Positions 35,413 to 44,499 of a DNA stretch of 64,000 nt are shown in pieces; position 1 is the stretch's first letter; each line of letters starts with the position of its first letter. The position numbers and the translations under genes were made by a program. The notes under the pieces are model-generated. The model saw nothing but the letters and a program-made list of their open reading frames with translations, was not told where the DNA came from and did no database searches. The DNA is from Sarcina sp. DSM 11001 (GTDB lineage Bacteria; Bacillota; Clostridia; Lachnospirales; Lachnospiraceae), in NCBI RefSeq assembly GCF_900101015.1, contig NZ_FNFZ01000003.1:62001-126000 (forward strand). The letters run 5' to 3'.

Positions 35413-37161
35413 TTACGTAAGCCTGTCAAAATCGGCGTCCGCCCCTTCTCCGGTCTGGGATTCATAGACTTCCCGGTAGATCCGGTTTCCTGCCAGCAGC
35501 TCTTCGTGGGACCCGAATCCGTTGACACGGCCGTTTTCCATTACGATGATCCTGTCACAGGACTGGACACTGGAGATCCTCTGGGAAATGATCAGTCTGG
35601 TGGTATCAGGGATCTCTTCAGCAAAAGCTTTACGGATCTTTGCGTCCGTAGCTGTATCCACGGCGCTGGTGCTGTCGTCCAGAATCAGGATCCTGGGTTT
35701 CCTCAAAAGGGCGCGGGCAATGCACAGGCGCTGCTTCTGCCCACCGGAGACATTCGTCCCGCCCTGTTCGATATAGGTATTATAGCCCTCCGGCATTTTT
35801 TCAATAAACTCATGCGCACAGGCAAGAACGCAGGCCCGGCGGCATTCCTCGTCCGTGGCGTTCTCATCCCCCCAGCGCAGGTTTTCATAGATCGTCCCGG
35901 AAAACAACACATTTTTCTGAAGGACGACCGCGACCTGCCTGCGCAGAACATCCAGATCATACTCCCTGACGTCAATTCCGCCCACGAGAATACGCCCTTT
36001 CGTGACGTCGTACAGGCGGCTGATCAGGTTGACCAGACTGGATTTCGCGCTTCCGGTGCCGCCGATGATACCGATGCTCTCACCTGCCCGGATCTCCAGG
36101 TCAATATCCTTGAGCACAGGTTCCGACGCCTCAGGATCATAGGAAAAATCCACATGCTCGAACCGGATGCTGCCGTCCGGAACCTCCATGACCGGGTTTT
36201 CCGGATTTGTCAGAGAGCTCTTTTCATCAATGACTTCCGCGATACGCCTGGCGCTGGCCTCCGACATGGTGATCATGATAAAAATCATAGAGAGCATCAT
36301 CAGGCTCATCAGGATGTTCATGCAGTAGGTCAGAAGGCTCATGAGATTGCCGGTCGTCAGCGTATCGGAGACGATCATATTGGCGCCGAACCAGCTGATC
36401 AGAAGTATGCAGGAATAGACTACGCCCATCATGACCGGGGAAATGCTCACGATCCGCAGCTCCGCCCGGATGAACATCTCGTAGATCTGTTCCGCCGCGT
36501 TCCTGAACTTTTTATTTTCATAATCTTCGCGGACATAAGCCTTGACCACGCGGATGGCAGAAACATTTTCCTGCACGCTCTCGTTCATGAGGTCGTAGCG
36601 CTCAAAGACCTGCTTGAAATACCTGGTCGTCGTGCGCATCATCACAACCATGAACACAGCCAGAAAGGCCACGGCAATGAAATAAATGCTCGCCAGGCGC
36701 GGACTGATGATCACGGACATCACCATGGCCACGATCATCGTGGACGGTGCCCGCATAGCCATTCTGAGCGTCATCATAAAAGCAGTCTGTATATTGGTGA
36801 CATCTGTCGTGAGCCTGGTCACCAGGCTGGAAGTCGAAAAGTGATCGATATTTAAAAAAGAAAATGTCTGGATGTTGTCAAACATTGCCTTGCGCAGATT
36901 CCTGGCCAGTCCCGCTCCTGCCTTTGCGGCAAAAAAACCGCCCAGGATCCCTGCGGTGAGCCCCAGCAGGGCCACCACGATCATCACTGCTCCGGTCCGG
37001 ATAATGAATTCCACATTCCCCGCCATCACACCGTAATCCACGATCCTGCCCATCAGGATCGGGATGATCATCTCGCAGATCACTTCCCCAAGCATACAGA
37101 CAGGTGTAAGGATCGCGACCAGCCTGAATTCCTTCACCTGTGCCAATAGTGTTTTTATCAT
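35413..37161 (-). CDS. ABC exporter half-transporter with degenerate ATP site
   Basis: Partner of the downstream half-transporter (582 aa). It has six membrane segments (about 15-310) and an ATPase domain with Walker A GGTGSAKSS and a normal signature VSGGQKQ. The catalytic Glu after Walker B is Asp (LILDDSTS) and the switch His is Gln (ISQRIS). These changes, with LSQGQ in the partner, fall into the same composite ATP site. This is the pattern of heterodimeric exporters such as BmrCD and TM287/288. The ATG follows AGGGGA. The gene lies 36 bp after the LRR gene and 107 bp before its partner. Confidence 0.92.
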   Translation of the reverse strand: MIKTLLAQVKEFRLVAILTPVCMLGEVICEMIIPILMGRIVDYGVMAGNVEFIIRTGAVMIVVALLGLTAGILGGFFAAKAGAGLARNLRKAMFDNIQTFSFLNIDHFSTSSLVTRLTTDVTNIQTAFMMTLRMAMRAPSTMIVAMVMSVIISPRLASIYFIAVAFLAVFMVVMMRTTTRYFKQVFERYDLMNESVQENVSAIRVVKAYVREDYENKKFRNAAEQIYEMFIRAELRIVSISPVMMGVVYSCILLISWFGANMIVSDTLTTGNLMSLLTYCMNILMSLMMLSMIFIMITMSEASARRIAEVIDEKSSLTNPENPVMEVPDGSIRFEHVDFSYDPEASEPVLKDIDLEIRAGESIGIIGGTGSAKSSLVNLISRLYDVTKGRILVGGIDVREYDLDVLRRQVAVVLQKNVLFSGTIYENLRWGDENATDEECRRACVLACAHEFIEKMPEGYNTYIEQGGTNVSGGQKQRLCIARALLRKPRILILDDSTSAVDTATDAKIRKAFAEEIPDTTRLIISQRISSVQSCDRIIVMENGRVNGFGSHEELLAGNRIYREVYESQTGEGADADFDRLT

Positions 37162-37197
37162 AAAATTTCCCCTGTCCTCCGGGTTTATACCGGTCCG

Positions 37198-38751
37198 TCA
37201 GGCAATTCCCTCCATTCCTTCGTTTATCATGTCATTCATTTCGTCATCCATCCCTTCATCCGCCGGGACCTCCTTTTCCGGTTCCGCTTCATTCCCGGAT
37301 CCCGAATCCACCGGATCCATGTACAGGGTCTCAATATCCAGCGACTGCACAGGACTGTAACTCTTTACAGGGTTCTCCCGCACATCCAGATATTCCAGAG
37401 CCGTCAGAGAGGCGAGAGGTTCCAGATCGCTGATCTCGTTGTTCTGCAGTTCAAGTACCTTCAAAAGGGAAAGACCACGGAGCGGGCTGATATCCCTGAC
37501 CCGGTTATCGGATATATACAGCTTCTCCATCTCCGGCATATTTTCCAGAGCGGACAGGTCTCTCACCCTGTTGCTGCCGATCATCAGCAGGGAAAGACCG
37601 CTCATCCCGGCCAGGGGACGGAGGTCCCCAATCTCATTGTTCCAGAGATTGAGCTGCTTCATATTTACAAGACCTGTGAGGGCGGAGAGGTCAGAGACCC
37701 CGTCGCTGTACAGAGTCAGTACTTCGAGACCGGAAAGCTCCGAGAGCGGACTGATGTCCTCCAGCTGGTTTCCGCCCAGATGCAGAATGCCGAGATGGTG
37801 CAGGTTCTGCAGGGGACTGATGTCCGAGATCCGGTTCTCCTCCAGATACAACTGTGTCAGTTCTGTCAAAGTAGTCAGTGGTGTGAGATTGCTGATCTGG
37901 TTATTCTGCAGATAGAGCCGCTGCAGCCCTGTCAGATTTCTCAACGGGAGCAGGTCAGTGATCAGATTGTTATCCAGGCACAGGCCCTCCAGCCTGGTCA
38001 TCCCGGCAAGAGGCGTCAGGTCGCTGATCCCGTTCCCGGACAGATCCACACTGGTAAGCGCAGGAAACCGGTCGAGCACGGACATATCTTTAATGCCCGT
38101 GCCTGACAGATCCAGATACGTGACTCCGGCGATATCTTCTTTGGTGATCTCTCCCGCTGAAATTCCGGCAGCTTCACGTACGGCCTGCTCCACCGCTTCG
38201 TTCTCCCAGCTGAGTCCCTCCGGCTTTGGAGCCGGTTCAGGCTCAGAAACCGGTTCCGGATCTATTTCCTCCTTTTGGCCCTCTTTGTTTTCAGGCTGAT
38301 CTGCCTTCTCCTCTGACTGTTCTGTTTTCCCCGACTGTACGGGGACAAAATCATAACCGTTCAGCGAAGGATCCGGCAGCCGCTTCACGATCCTGGGAAT
38401 GATAAGGATCAGGAGGACCACAGGGATCGCCGCGAGCAGCACAGGAAACAGTCCACCCCGTTTCCTGCCGCCTGCCTTCGTAGACTTGTCCGCACCGGTC
38501 TGTTTTACCGCGCTTTTCTTTCTCTTTTTACGGGGTGGATCCTGAATCTCCTCGAACTCATCATCCAGCTCATCCCAGTCATCTTCAGCAAAATGATCAT
38601 CCTGCTCCGTTTCCTGTCTGGAAGGAGAAAACTGGCGTCTCCTGCTTCCCAGCATGGGAACGCTGTTGTCCCTGCCGCAGCGGGGGCAAACCGGGATCCC
38701 TTCTGTCAGCTCTGTTCCGCAGTAGCTGCAGAACCGAATTTGATCCATCAT
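37198..38751 (-). CDS. Membrane protein with zinc ribbon and leucine-rich repeats
   Basis: The N-terminal cytoplasmic part has a double-CxxC zinc ribbon (FCSYCGTEL, VCPRCGRD), then an acidic and basic linker. A membrane segment (LFPVLLAAIPVVLLILIIP, about residues 100-120) follows, then an acidic linker outside the cell. Residues about 200-490 hold about eleven 22-residue internalin-type leucine-rich repeats (LxxLxLxxNxIsDlxPLxxLxx). Length is 517 aa. The ATG follows GGGAGG with 8 bases of spacing. A near-consensus promoter lies 60 bp upstream. The ABC exporter pair follows at 36 bp, so it may sense or bind something connected with that transporter. No sorting signal is present. Confidence 0.85.
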   Translation of the reverse strand: MMDQIRFCSYCGTELTEGIPVCPRCGRDNSVPMLGSRRRQFSPSRQETEQDDHFAEDDWDELDDEFEEIQDPPRKKRKKSAVKQTGADKSTKAGGRKRGGLFPVLLAAIPVVLLILIIPRIVKRLPDPSLNGYDFVPVQSGKTEQSEEKADQPENKEGQKEEIDPEPVSEPEPAPKPEGLSWENEAVEQAVREAAGISAGEITKEDIAGVTYLDLSGTGIKDMSVLDRFPALTSVDLSGNGISDLTPLAGMTRLEGLCLDNNLITDLLPLRNLTGLQRLYLQNNQISNLTPLTTLTELTQLYLEENRISDISPLQNLHHLGILHLGGNQLEDISPLSELSGLEVLTLYSDGVSDLSALTGLVNMKQLNLWNNEIGDLRPLAGMSGLSLLMIGSNRVRDLSALENMPEMEKLYISDNRVRDISPLRGLSLLKVLELQNNEISDLEPLASLTALEYLDVRENPVKSYSPVQSLDIETLYMDPVDSGSGNEAEPEKEVPADEGMDDEMNDMINEGMEGIA

Positions 38752-38808
38752 TTCTATTACCTCCCCGCCCTCAACAGGGCAGAAAAAGCCTTCAAATCAT
38801 CTGGTTGA

Positions 38809-38837
38809 ATTATAAATCTTCTGTCCAAAGATGGCAA
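38809..38837 (-). promoter_or_regulatory. Promoter for LRR-ABC operon
   Basis: On the minus strand: TTGCCA (38837-38832), exactly 17 bp, TATAAT (38814-38809). Only one base differs from consensus. The leader is about 50 nt and contains a small GCCCT/AGGGC hairpin next to the ribosome binding site. Confidence 0.75.
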
Positions 38838-38901
38838 TCCAATATGGGAAGAGGAGACAGATGTTCACTAACTGTTCACTCATTGGAAAACGGGGTTCAG
38901 C

Positions 38902-38970
38902 GAATTGAAAAAGAATCGAAAAAGAATTGAAAAAGAAAAACACCCGGCAGCGGGATAAACTGCCGGGTGT
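38902..38970 (-). terminator. Leftward terminator with 11-bp repeat tail
   Basis: ACACCCGGCAG (38940-38950) pairs with CTGCCGGGTGT (38960-38970). On the minus strand the stem is followed by TTTTTCTTTTTC and then by copies of CAATTCTTTTT or CGATTCTTTTT (11-bp period, 38902-38934). No protein gene is seen upstream on that strand, so it should end a non-coding transcript. Confidence 0.7.
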
Positions 38971-39130
38971 TCTTCAAGGGATGTTACAAGATGCTTAGGG
39001 GGGTAATATATTAGCAAGATGCTTTCGCACCGTACTAATTTTTTTAAAAAGCCTGCTTTCCGCTTATGCGAAGGAGACTTTGACCAGAAAGGAATCTTTG
39101 TTATTTTTTTATCTTTCTTTCTGACAATAG
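38940..39130 (-). ncRNA. Candidate small RNA
   Basis: On the minus strand an extended -10 (TGC TATCAT, near 39140) lies about 170 bp before the terminator at 38970-38940. Between them there is no convincing open frame with a ribosome binding site. The size and layout fit a small RNA of 180-200 nt. I cannot assign it to tmRNA, SRP RNA or 6S RNA from the sequence. Confidence 0.3.
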
Positions 39131-39223
39131 TATGATAGCACTTCACAGAAGGAATGAATAGATAATATTTTGACAAACATTTTACTTTTTTTGTCTTTTT
39201 TCTGTTTCTATTGCACAACCGGC

Positions 39224-39252
39224 TTGCAGTTCCTGCTTTCTTCTCCTATGAT
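39224..39252 (+). promoter_or_regulatory. Promoter for araC-family gene
   Basis: TTGCAG (39224-39229), 17 bp, TATGAT (39247-39252). The leader would be about 55 nt. Confidence 0.5.
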
Positions 39253-39315
39253 AATACAAAACCGAAGCGATCCATCAGAAAACCTGATTCCTGACCAGTA
39301 AAAAAGGAGGACCTT

Positions 39316-40167
39316 ATGCCCGGATCCAATGTCTATATCCCAAAATATGAGCTGATCAACAAAAATTTTTCTGTGGATTTCCGAAGCAATGGCGCTTATA
39401 TCCCTGCCCATTGGCATTCGGCTCTTGAGATCACCTATCTTCTCGATGGTCAGGCAGAATACAGCACAGAAGGCGTCAATCACACCATGGTCAAGGGTGA
39501 GTTCTATGTCGTTGATTCAGGGAAGATCCACGAATTCAGATGCCCCCAGGACTGCATGCTGATGGTCATCCATATCGATGATGAATATATTTCCTCTTTC
39601 ATGGAAAACCAGCGCAACTTTATGATCCTCTGCGACCGGACTGAGCTCACAGAGGAGCTGGTGGAGGTATATCTTCGCCTGTGTGATTCTCTTCAGGAGC
39701 TCGTCCAGCTGTGTATCGACCAGCCTTACGGCTTCAGGATCCAGAGCGAATCCCTGATCCTGCACATCCTCTTTGAGCTGGTCTCAAATTTTTCTTTCCA
39801 GCTCTATCGGGACGACCTGCCGGAGCCCGCCAAGGATCAGCGCCGAATCAAGGATATCGTGTCTTTCATTGCCACTAATTATGACAGGCCGATCTCACTT
39901 GATGAGATCTCTGCCCATTTCGGCCTGAGCAACGAGTACTTCAGCCGTTTTTTTACGAACAAGATCGGTATCCCCTTCAAAAAACATCTGAATCAGGTCC
40001 GGATGTCCCACATCTATCACGACCTGTGCACAACAGACACCCCGATCATGGAAATCGTAGAGAGACATGGTTTCTCCAACTACAAACTATTCAACCGGAT
40101 GTTCAGGGAGATCTATGGCACGACTCCCCGGGAACTGCGCAGGAGGATTTCCCGCAGGAACACATAA
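39316..40167 (+). CDS. AraC-family transcriptional regulator
   Basis: A 283-aa regulator. Residues about 15-95 form a cupin-type ligand-binding domain (PAHWHSALEITYLLDG...DSGKIHEF). Residues about 185-280 hold two helix-turn-helix motifs (SLDEISAHFGLSNEYFSRFF and IMEIVERHGFSNYKLFNRMF). The ATG follows AAGGAGG with 5 bases of spacing. It converges on the opp operon and is separated from it by a shared terminator, so it may control the importer, but the target is not shown by sequence. The cupin domain in this family usually binds a small molecule such as a sugar. Confidence 0.93.
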   Translation: MPGSNVYIPKYELINKNFSVDFRSNGAYIPAHWHSALEITYLLDGQAEYSTEGVNHTMVKGEFYVVDSGKIHEFRCPQDCMLMVIHIDDEYISSFMENQRNFMILCDRTELTEELVEVYLRLCDSLQELVQLCIDQPYGFRIQSESLILHILFELVSNFSFQLYRDDLPEPAKDQRRIKDIVSFIATNYDRPISLDEISAHFGLSNEYFSRFFTNKIGIPFKKHLNQVRMSHIYHDLCTTDTPIMEIVERHGFSNYKLFNRMFREIYGTTPRELRRRISRRNT

Positions 40168-40171
40168 AATT

Positions 40172-40223
40172 AAACCGCCTGTACAGCTGACCATTTGTCC
40201 GGCCAACTGTACAGGCGGTTTTC
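40172..40223. terminator. Bidirectional terminator between araC and oppF
   Basis: AAACCGCCTGTACAG (40172-40186) pairs perfectly with CTGTACAGGCGGTTT (40207-40221), a 15-bp stem. A TTTT tail follows on the plus strand, and an A-rich left flank supplies Ts for the minus strand. Confidence 0.9.
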
Positions 40224-40261
40224 CTTATGCATTTTAATACATATTAGATGTTTTTATACTA

Positions 40262-41269
40262 TCAGCCCTCATCCGGGGCTTCAGGAGCCTTCCCGTCCCT
40301 GACGGGATTGTGGCACCGCACGAAATGCTCACCCTTTTCTCCCGGCGAAAGGACATTTTTCAGTTCCGGCCAGGTCCGGCAGGCGTCAGTGGCGTAGGGA
40401 CAGCGATGGTAAAAATCACAGCCGTCCGGAACAGATTCCCGGCGCGTCTCGGTAAAAGCGTACCGGCTGAGTTCGTCTGCCTTTTCAATTTCCGGAATGG
40501 CCGACAGCAGCATCCTGGTATAGGGATGGAGCGGGTTGTTGTACAGGCTCTCCGCATCCCCCTGCTCCACAATGCTCCCGCGGTACATGACCGCGATCCT
40601 GTCACAAAGATAATACACCACGTTCAGATTGTGGGAGATGAAGAGCATCGCAAAGTCCTTGCGGTCGTGGATCTCCTGAAACAGGTTGAGGATCTGGGCG
40701 CCGACCGAGACATCAAGGGCGGATGTCGCTTCATCCGCGATCACGAGCTCAGGATCGATCATCAGTGCGGCGCCGATGCAGACACGCTGTCTCTGTCCTC
40801 CAGACAGCTCGCGGGGCAGGCGGTCCGCATAGGACTCATCCAGTCCCACCAGCTTGAGCATCTCGATCACTTTCTGCCGGCGGGATTCCTTTGTCCCCAT
40901 GCCGTGGGCGAGCAGGGGTTCCTCCATCGTCTGCGCGATCGTCCGCCGCGGATTCAGCGCGCTGAGGGGATCCTGAAAGACCGCCTGGACGCTCCTGGTG
41001 AATTCTTTGCGGTTATTGCGGGAATACTTCATCCCTGCGACACGGATCTCTCCGTCAAAGGGGATCATGCCCAGCACAGCCTTTCCCAGTGTGGATTTAC
41101 CGCAGCCGCTCTCTCCCACAAGACCGAAGATCTCATCTCTGTGGATCGTCAGGCTCACATCATTGAGCACGCGGGTCATCTTATCTTTTGAAAAAAAGCC
41201 CGCTCCGCTGTCCCGGTACCTGTTTGTCACATGTTCTATTTCCAGGATCTCTTTACACTTGTTTTCCAT
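40262..41269 (-). CDS. Oligopeptide ABC transporter ATP-binding protein (OppF-like)
   Basis: One of two ATPases driving peptide uptake. It shows Walker A GLVGESGCGKSTLGK, signature LSGGQRQR, Walker B LVIADEATSALD, and a C-terminal oligopeptide-transporter region with CDFYHRCPYATDAC that may hold an Fe-S or metal site. The frame is open to 41314, but that part overlaps oppD; the ATG at 41269 lies 11 bp after the oppD stop, giving 335 aa. It is the last gene of the oppA-B-C-D-F run. Confidence 0.92.
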   Translation of the reverse strand: MENKCKEILEIEHVTNRYRDSGAGFFSKDKMTRVLNDVSLTIHRDEIFGLVGESGCGKSTLGKAVLGMIPFDGEIRVAGMKYSRNNRKEFTRSVQAVFQDPLSALNPRRTIAQTMEEPLLAHGMGTKESRRQKVIEMLKLVGLDESYADRLPRELSGGQRQRVCIGAALMIDPELVIADEATSALDVSVGAQILNLFQEIHDRKDFAMLFISHNLNVVYYLCDRIAVMYRGSIVEQGDAESLYNNPLHPYTRMLLSAIPEIEKADELSRYAFTETRRESVPDGCDFYHRCPYATDACRTWPELKNVLSPGEKGEHFVRCHNPVRDGKAPEAPDEG

Positions 41270-41280
41270 CTGACCAGCCC

Positions 41281-42270
41281 TTACTCCGCATTTGTTCCAT
41301 AGTGGTGACACCACAGGATATGCTCATCCGAGATCGTTTTCCGCCCGGGATACTCCGTAAAACACAGCTTGTCCGCACTCTCGCAGCGCGATGCAAAAGG
41401 ACACGGAGGCTTCTCCTCGGTAACAGGAGGAACACGGCCCGGAATGCTCGCAAGGGGAGCGCCCTTCATACGGCGGGTCGGAATGGAAGAAATCAGGCCC
41501 TGGGTATAGGGATGGACAGGATTTTTCAAAATATCCTCCGTGCGGCCCTGCTCCACGATCTTTCCCGCATACATCACCAGCACACGGCTGCAGATCTTGT
41601 TGATGACTCCCAGGTCATGAGAGATCAGAAGAACAGCCGTACCGGTCTGCCGGTTGACCTCCTGCAGGAGCTCCAGAACATGAGCCTGCGTCGTCACATC
41701 CAGAGCTGTCGTCGGTTCATCCGCGATCAGCAGCTTGGGACGGGCTATGATCCCCATGGCGATCATGACACGCTGCCGCATGCCGCCGGACAGCTCATGA
41801 GGGTACATGCGCATGGCCTTTTCAGGATCAGGCAGTCCAACCATCTGCAAAGCTTCCAGGGTCCGCTTTTCGATCTCTTCGCGGGAATGACTGCCGTGAA
41901 GCAGGAGGACCTCTCCTACCTGCGTCCCGATCCTCTGAAGCGGGTTGAGGCTTGTCATAGGCTCCTGAAAGATCATGGTCATATCGTTCCCGTTGATCTC
42001 CCGGCGTTCTGCCGCCGAGATCGTCCGCAGGTCCTTTCCGTCAAAGATCATACTGCCGTCAGTCACCTTGATATGGTTCTTGAGCAGATCCTGAAGGGCC
42101 AGGGCCGTCATGCTCTTGCCGCATCCCGACTCACCGACGATTCCGACGATCTCTCCCTTTCCAACCGTGAAACTGATACGGTTGACCATCTTGTAAGACG
42201 TGCCGCCCTCGTACAGCGTGATCGTCATATGTTTTACTTCGAGAATATTCTCATCCATACTGGCTGTCAT
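41281..42270 (-). CDS. Oligopeptide ABC transporter ATP-binding protein (OppD-like)
   Basis: The second ATPase of the importer (329 aa). Motifs are Walker A GIVGESGCGKSMTA, signature LSGGMRQR, Walker B LLIADEPTTALD, and a C-terminal cysteine-containing segment (CPFASRCESADKLC). The ATG at 42270 follows AGGGGA; a second ATG four codons later is possible. About 95 bp separate it from oppC. Confidence 0.92.
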   Translation of the reverse strand: MTASMDENILEVKHMTITLYEGGTSYKMVNRISFTVGKGEIVGIVGESGCGKSMTALALQDLLKNHIKVTDGSMIFDGKDLRTISAAERREINGNDMTMIFQEPMTSLNPLQRIGTQVGEVLLLHGSHSREEIEKRTLEALQMVGLPDPEKAMRMYPHELSGGMRQRVMIAMGIIARPKLLIADEPTTALDVTTQAHVLELLQEVNRQTGTAVLLISHDLGVINKICSRVLVMYAGKIVEQGRTEDILKNPVHPYTQGLISSIPTRRMKGAPLASIPGRVPPVTEEKPPCPFASRCESADKLCFTEYPGRKTISDEHILWCHHYGTNAE

Positions 42271-42365
42271 CTGCCGTTTCCCCTTTTTTATCTCAGGAAC
42301 TGTACATAAGTGTACTAAAGGAAGAAAGATCTGCCTTCCTTCCCCTTCGCTCAGCCCGGTTACTA

Positions 42366-43319
42366 TCAGCTCAGGTATTTCTTCCTGAGCCCCTCGCCGA
42401 TGCAGTTGAGCCCGACGATCGTCATGACGATCATAAAGCCCGGCGCAAGCGCCGCCCAGGGCGTCGAGAAGATAATGTCCTGCGCCTCCTTGAGCATGCG
42501 TCCCCAGCTGGGGATCGGGGGCTGAATGCCCAGTCCCAGATAGCTCATGCTGGACTCCGCCAGGATCGCGTTCGAAAGACCGATGACGATCGAGGAGAGC
42601 AGCAGCGGATAAATATTCGGCAGAATGTGCACGAAGAGGATGCGGAGATCAGAATCCCCGAACACCTTATTGCTCAGGACGAAATCAGCATTTTTGTACT
42701 GCAGAGTACCTGTGCGCACGATCCTCGTGAAGCTCGGAATGAACATAATGACCAGTGCGGGTATGATCGTGAGCTTCCCATAGTTCAGGACACTGACCAT
42801 GACAAGGGCGATCAGAATGCTGGGGAAGGAATTGACCGCATCCATGATACGCATGACCACCTCGTCGACCATTCCCCCAATATAGCCGCACGCAAGACCC
42901 AGCAGAATACTGATCCCGGTCGCCAGCAGAATAGTTGAAGCGGAGACCAGGAGGGTGAAGCGGGCTCCCACCATTGCCCTGCTGAACACGTCCCTTCCAA
43001 AGTTGTCCGTCCCGAAGAAATGGGTCAGGGAAGGTGCCTGTGACCTCAGAGAGGTGTTCATTTCATAGACATCATGCGGTGTATAAAAAACACTCACGAT
43101 TCCCAGCGCCAGTACTATGCCCACGATGATAAAACCGATCCTGAGCTCTGTATCACCTGTCGTCCAGCCGCTTACTGTCAGGGTCTCCTTTTTCATAACT
43201 TCCCTTTCCCCGCCTTTTCCCGCAGCCAGGATCCGCCTGAACAGGCGTCCTGCCCCGCGGCCGGCATCTGTCTGCAATACGCTCGTTTCAGCTGCTTTTG
43301 GATTGCCAGCGTTGATCAT
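42366..43319 (-). CDS. Oligopeptide ABC transporter permease (OppC-like)
   Basis: A membrane permease with five to six hydrophobic segments and an N-terminal cytoplasmic region. The permease loop that contacts the ATPase is visible (LSSIVIGLSNAILAESSMSYLGLGIQPP). Two starts are plausible: ATG 43319 (AGAGG, 18 bp after oppB, 317 aa) and ATG 43196 (GGAAAGGGA, 276 aa, beginning MKKETLTVSG). The shorter form resembles typical OppC better; the longer keeps the operon spacing tight. Confidence 0.9.
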   Translation of the reverse strand: MINAGNPKAAETSVLQTDAGRGAGRLFRRILAAGKGGEREVMKKETLTVSGWTTGDTELRIGFIIVGIVLALGIVSVFYTPHDVYEMNTSLRSQAPSLTHFFGTDNFGRDVFSRAMVGARFTLLVSASTILLATGISILLGLACGYIGGMVDEVVMRIMDAVNSFPSILIALVMVSVLNYGKLTIIPALVIMFIPSFTRIVRTGTLQYKNADFVLSNKVFGDSDLRILFVHILPNIYPLLLSSIVIGLSNAILAESSMSYLGLGIQPPIPSWGRMLKEAQDIIFSTPWAALAPGFMIVMTIVGLNCIGEGLRKKYLS

Positions 43320-43337
43320 GATAATGAACCTCTTTCG

Positions 43338-44282
43338 CTATCTTGCGATCCGGATACGGGGATCCAGGATCTGAATAAGGATATCTACGATAAAGTTGAC
43401 GATCAGGATCACGATCGCAATATACATGACAAGCGTCTGGACCGTCGGGTAATCTCTGGAGGTGACAGACGCGATCAGAAGACGCCCTATTCCCGGAATG
43501 CCGAAAACCTGCTCGATCACGATCGATCCGGAAAAAATACCGCTTACGATCATACCGATCAGAGGGACTACAGAAACGATCGCATTTTTCAGGACATGCA
43601 CGTACATGATGCGGTTTTTGGTACTGCCCTTGCTGCGCGCCGTCCGGACATAATCCGCGCGCACTTCTTCAATGACCGCAGTCCTGATGTACTTGCACAG
43701 GATACAGGTCTGAGGGATCGCGATCGCGATCGCGGGAAAGATCATGTAACGGAAAAACCCCGCGGGATCCCTCTCCATGGTGACAAATCTCCCCGGCGCA
43801 AACCAGTGCAGGATCAGGCCGAACACCCAGATCAGCAATATACTCAGAAAGAATCCCGGAACGGAGATCCCCAGGATATTGAGAAAATTCAGGATCTGCT
43901 CGGAGACAGCATGCTTTCTTCCCGCCGTAAATACTCCCAGAGGGATGCCGATCACTATGACAAGAGCCAGGGCCAGGGCTCCCAGGATCAATGTGATGGA
44001 CAGCTTTCCCTTCAGCAGATTGGCCACGGGCTTTCTGTACATGATCGACGTGCCGAAATCTCCGTGCAGGGCACCGCCGACCCAGTCCGTGTACTGCTCA
44101 GTCATAGGCCGGTCCAGTCCCAGTTCTTTCCGCAGATCCTCCAGCTGCTCCTGCGAGGCGCTCGTCCCCAGCATCATGGCCGCGGGATCTCCGGGCACGA
44201 TATGAAAGAGCCAGAATGTGACGATCGATATGACAAAGAGTGTCAGCACCAGGATGCCGACTTTCCTGACGAAGTACCGCAT
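43338..44282 (-). CDS. Oligopeptide ABC transporter permease (OppB-like)
   Basis: A 314-aa inner-membrane permease with six predicted segments. The N-terminus MRYFVRKVGILVLTLFVIS and the family motif HIVPGDPAAMMLG are typical of DppB/OppB. The ATPase-contact loop is VRTARSKGSTKNRIMYVHVL. The ATG follows AGGAG with about 7 bases of spacing. It is separated from oppA by 217 bp that contain a strong hairpin. Confidence 0.93.
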   Translation of the reverse strand: MRYFVRKVGILVLTLFVISIVTFWLFHIVPGDPAAMMLGTSASQEQLEDLRKELGLDRPMTEQYTDWVGGALHGDFGTSIMYRKPVANLLKGKLSITLILGALALALVIVIGIPLGVFTAGRKHAVSEQILNFLNILGISVPGFFLSILLIWVFGLILHWFAPGRFVTMERDPAGFFRYMIFPAIAIAIPQTCILCKYIRTAVIEEVRADYVRTARSKGSTKNRIMYVHVLKNAIVSVVPLIGMIVSGIFSGSIVIEQVFGIPGIGRLLIASVTSRDYPTVQTLVMYIAIVILIVNFIVDILIQILDPRIRIAR

Positions 44283-44341
44283 GGCAATCTCCTGTGTTCC
44301 TGTCAGCGGGGAAAACCCCGGTTTAACAAAAATATCCCGGA

Positions 44342-44377
44342 CCGGACGGGGAGGCGGTAAAGCCCGCGCCCGTCCGG
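44342..44377 (-). promoter_or_regulatory. Intercistronic hairpin between oppA and oppB
   Basis: CCGGACGGG and CCCGTCCGG form a 9-bp stem with an inner GC-rich part. On the minus strand a short T-run follows about 10 bases later. Such hairpins often lower permease expression relative to the binding protein. Confidence 0.6.
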
Positions 44378-44499
44378 CCGGATGATCTTTTTCCCAGTCT
44401 TTCCGCGCAAAGCACGCGAAAACATCTCAAGTCCGGTCAAGGGACAGCCGGTAAAGACAATTCACTCATCCGCCCCCTGATCGTTACTGATCACTGTGA

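Larger units (their letters stand above)
38752..39315. other. Divergent LRR/araC gap
   Basis: It contains the LRR promoter, an 11-bp T-rich direct repeat (38902-38940), a terminator-like hairpin reading leftward (38940-38970), a possible small-RNA transcript unit on the minus strand, and the araC promoter. The open frame at 38880-39218 on the minus strand runs through the hairpin and looks spurious. Confidence 0.6.

Noticed and set aside
38880-39218. 112-codon minus-strand frame
   Set aside because: It runs through the terminator hairpin and its T-rich repeat tail.
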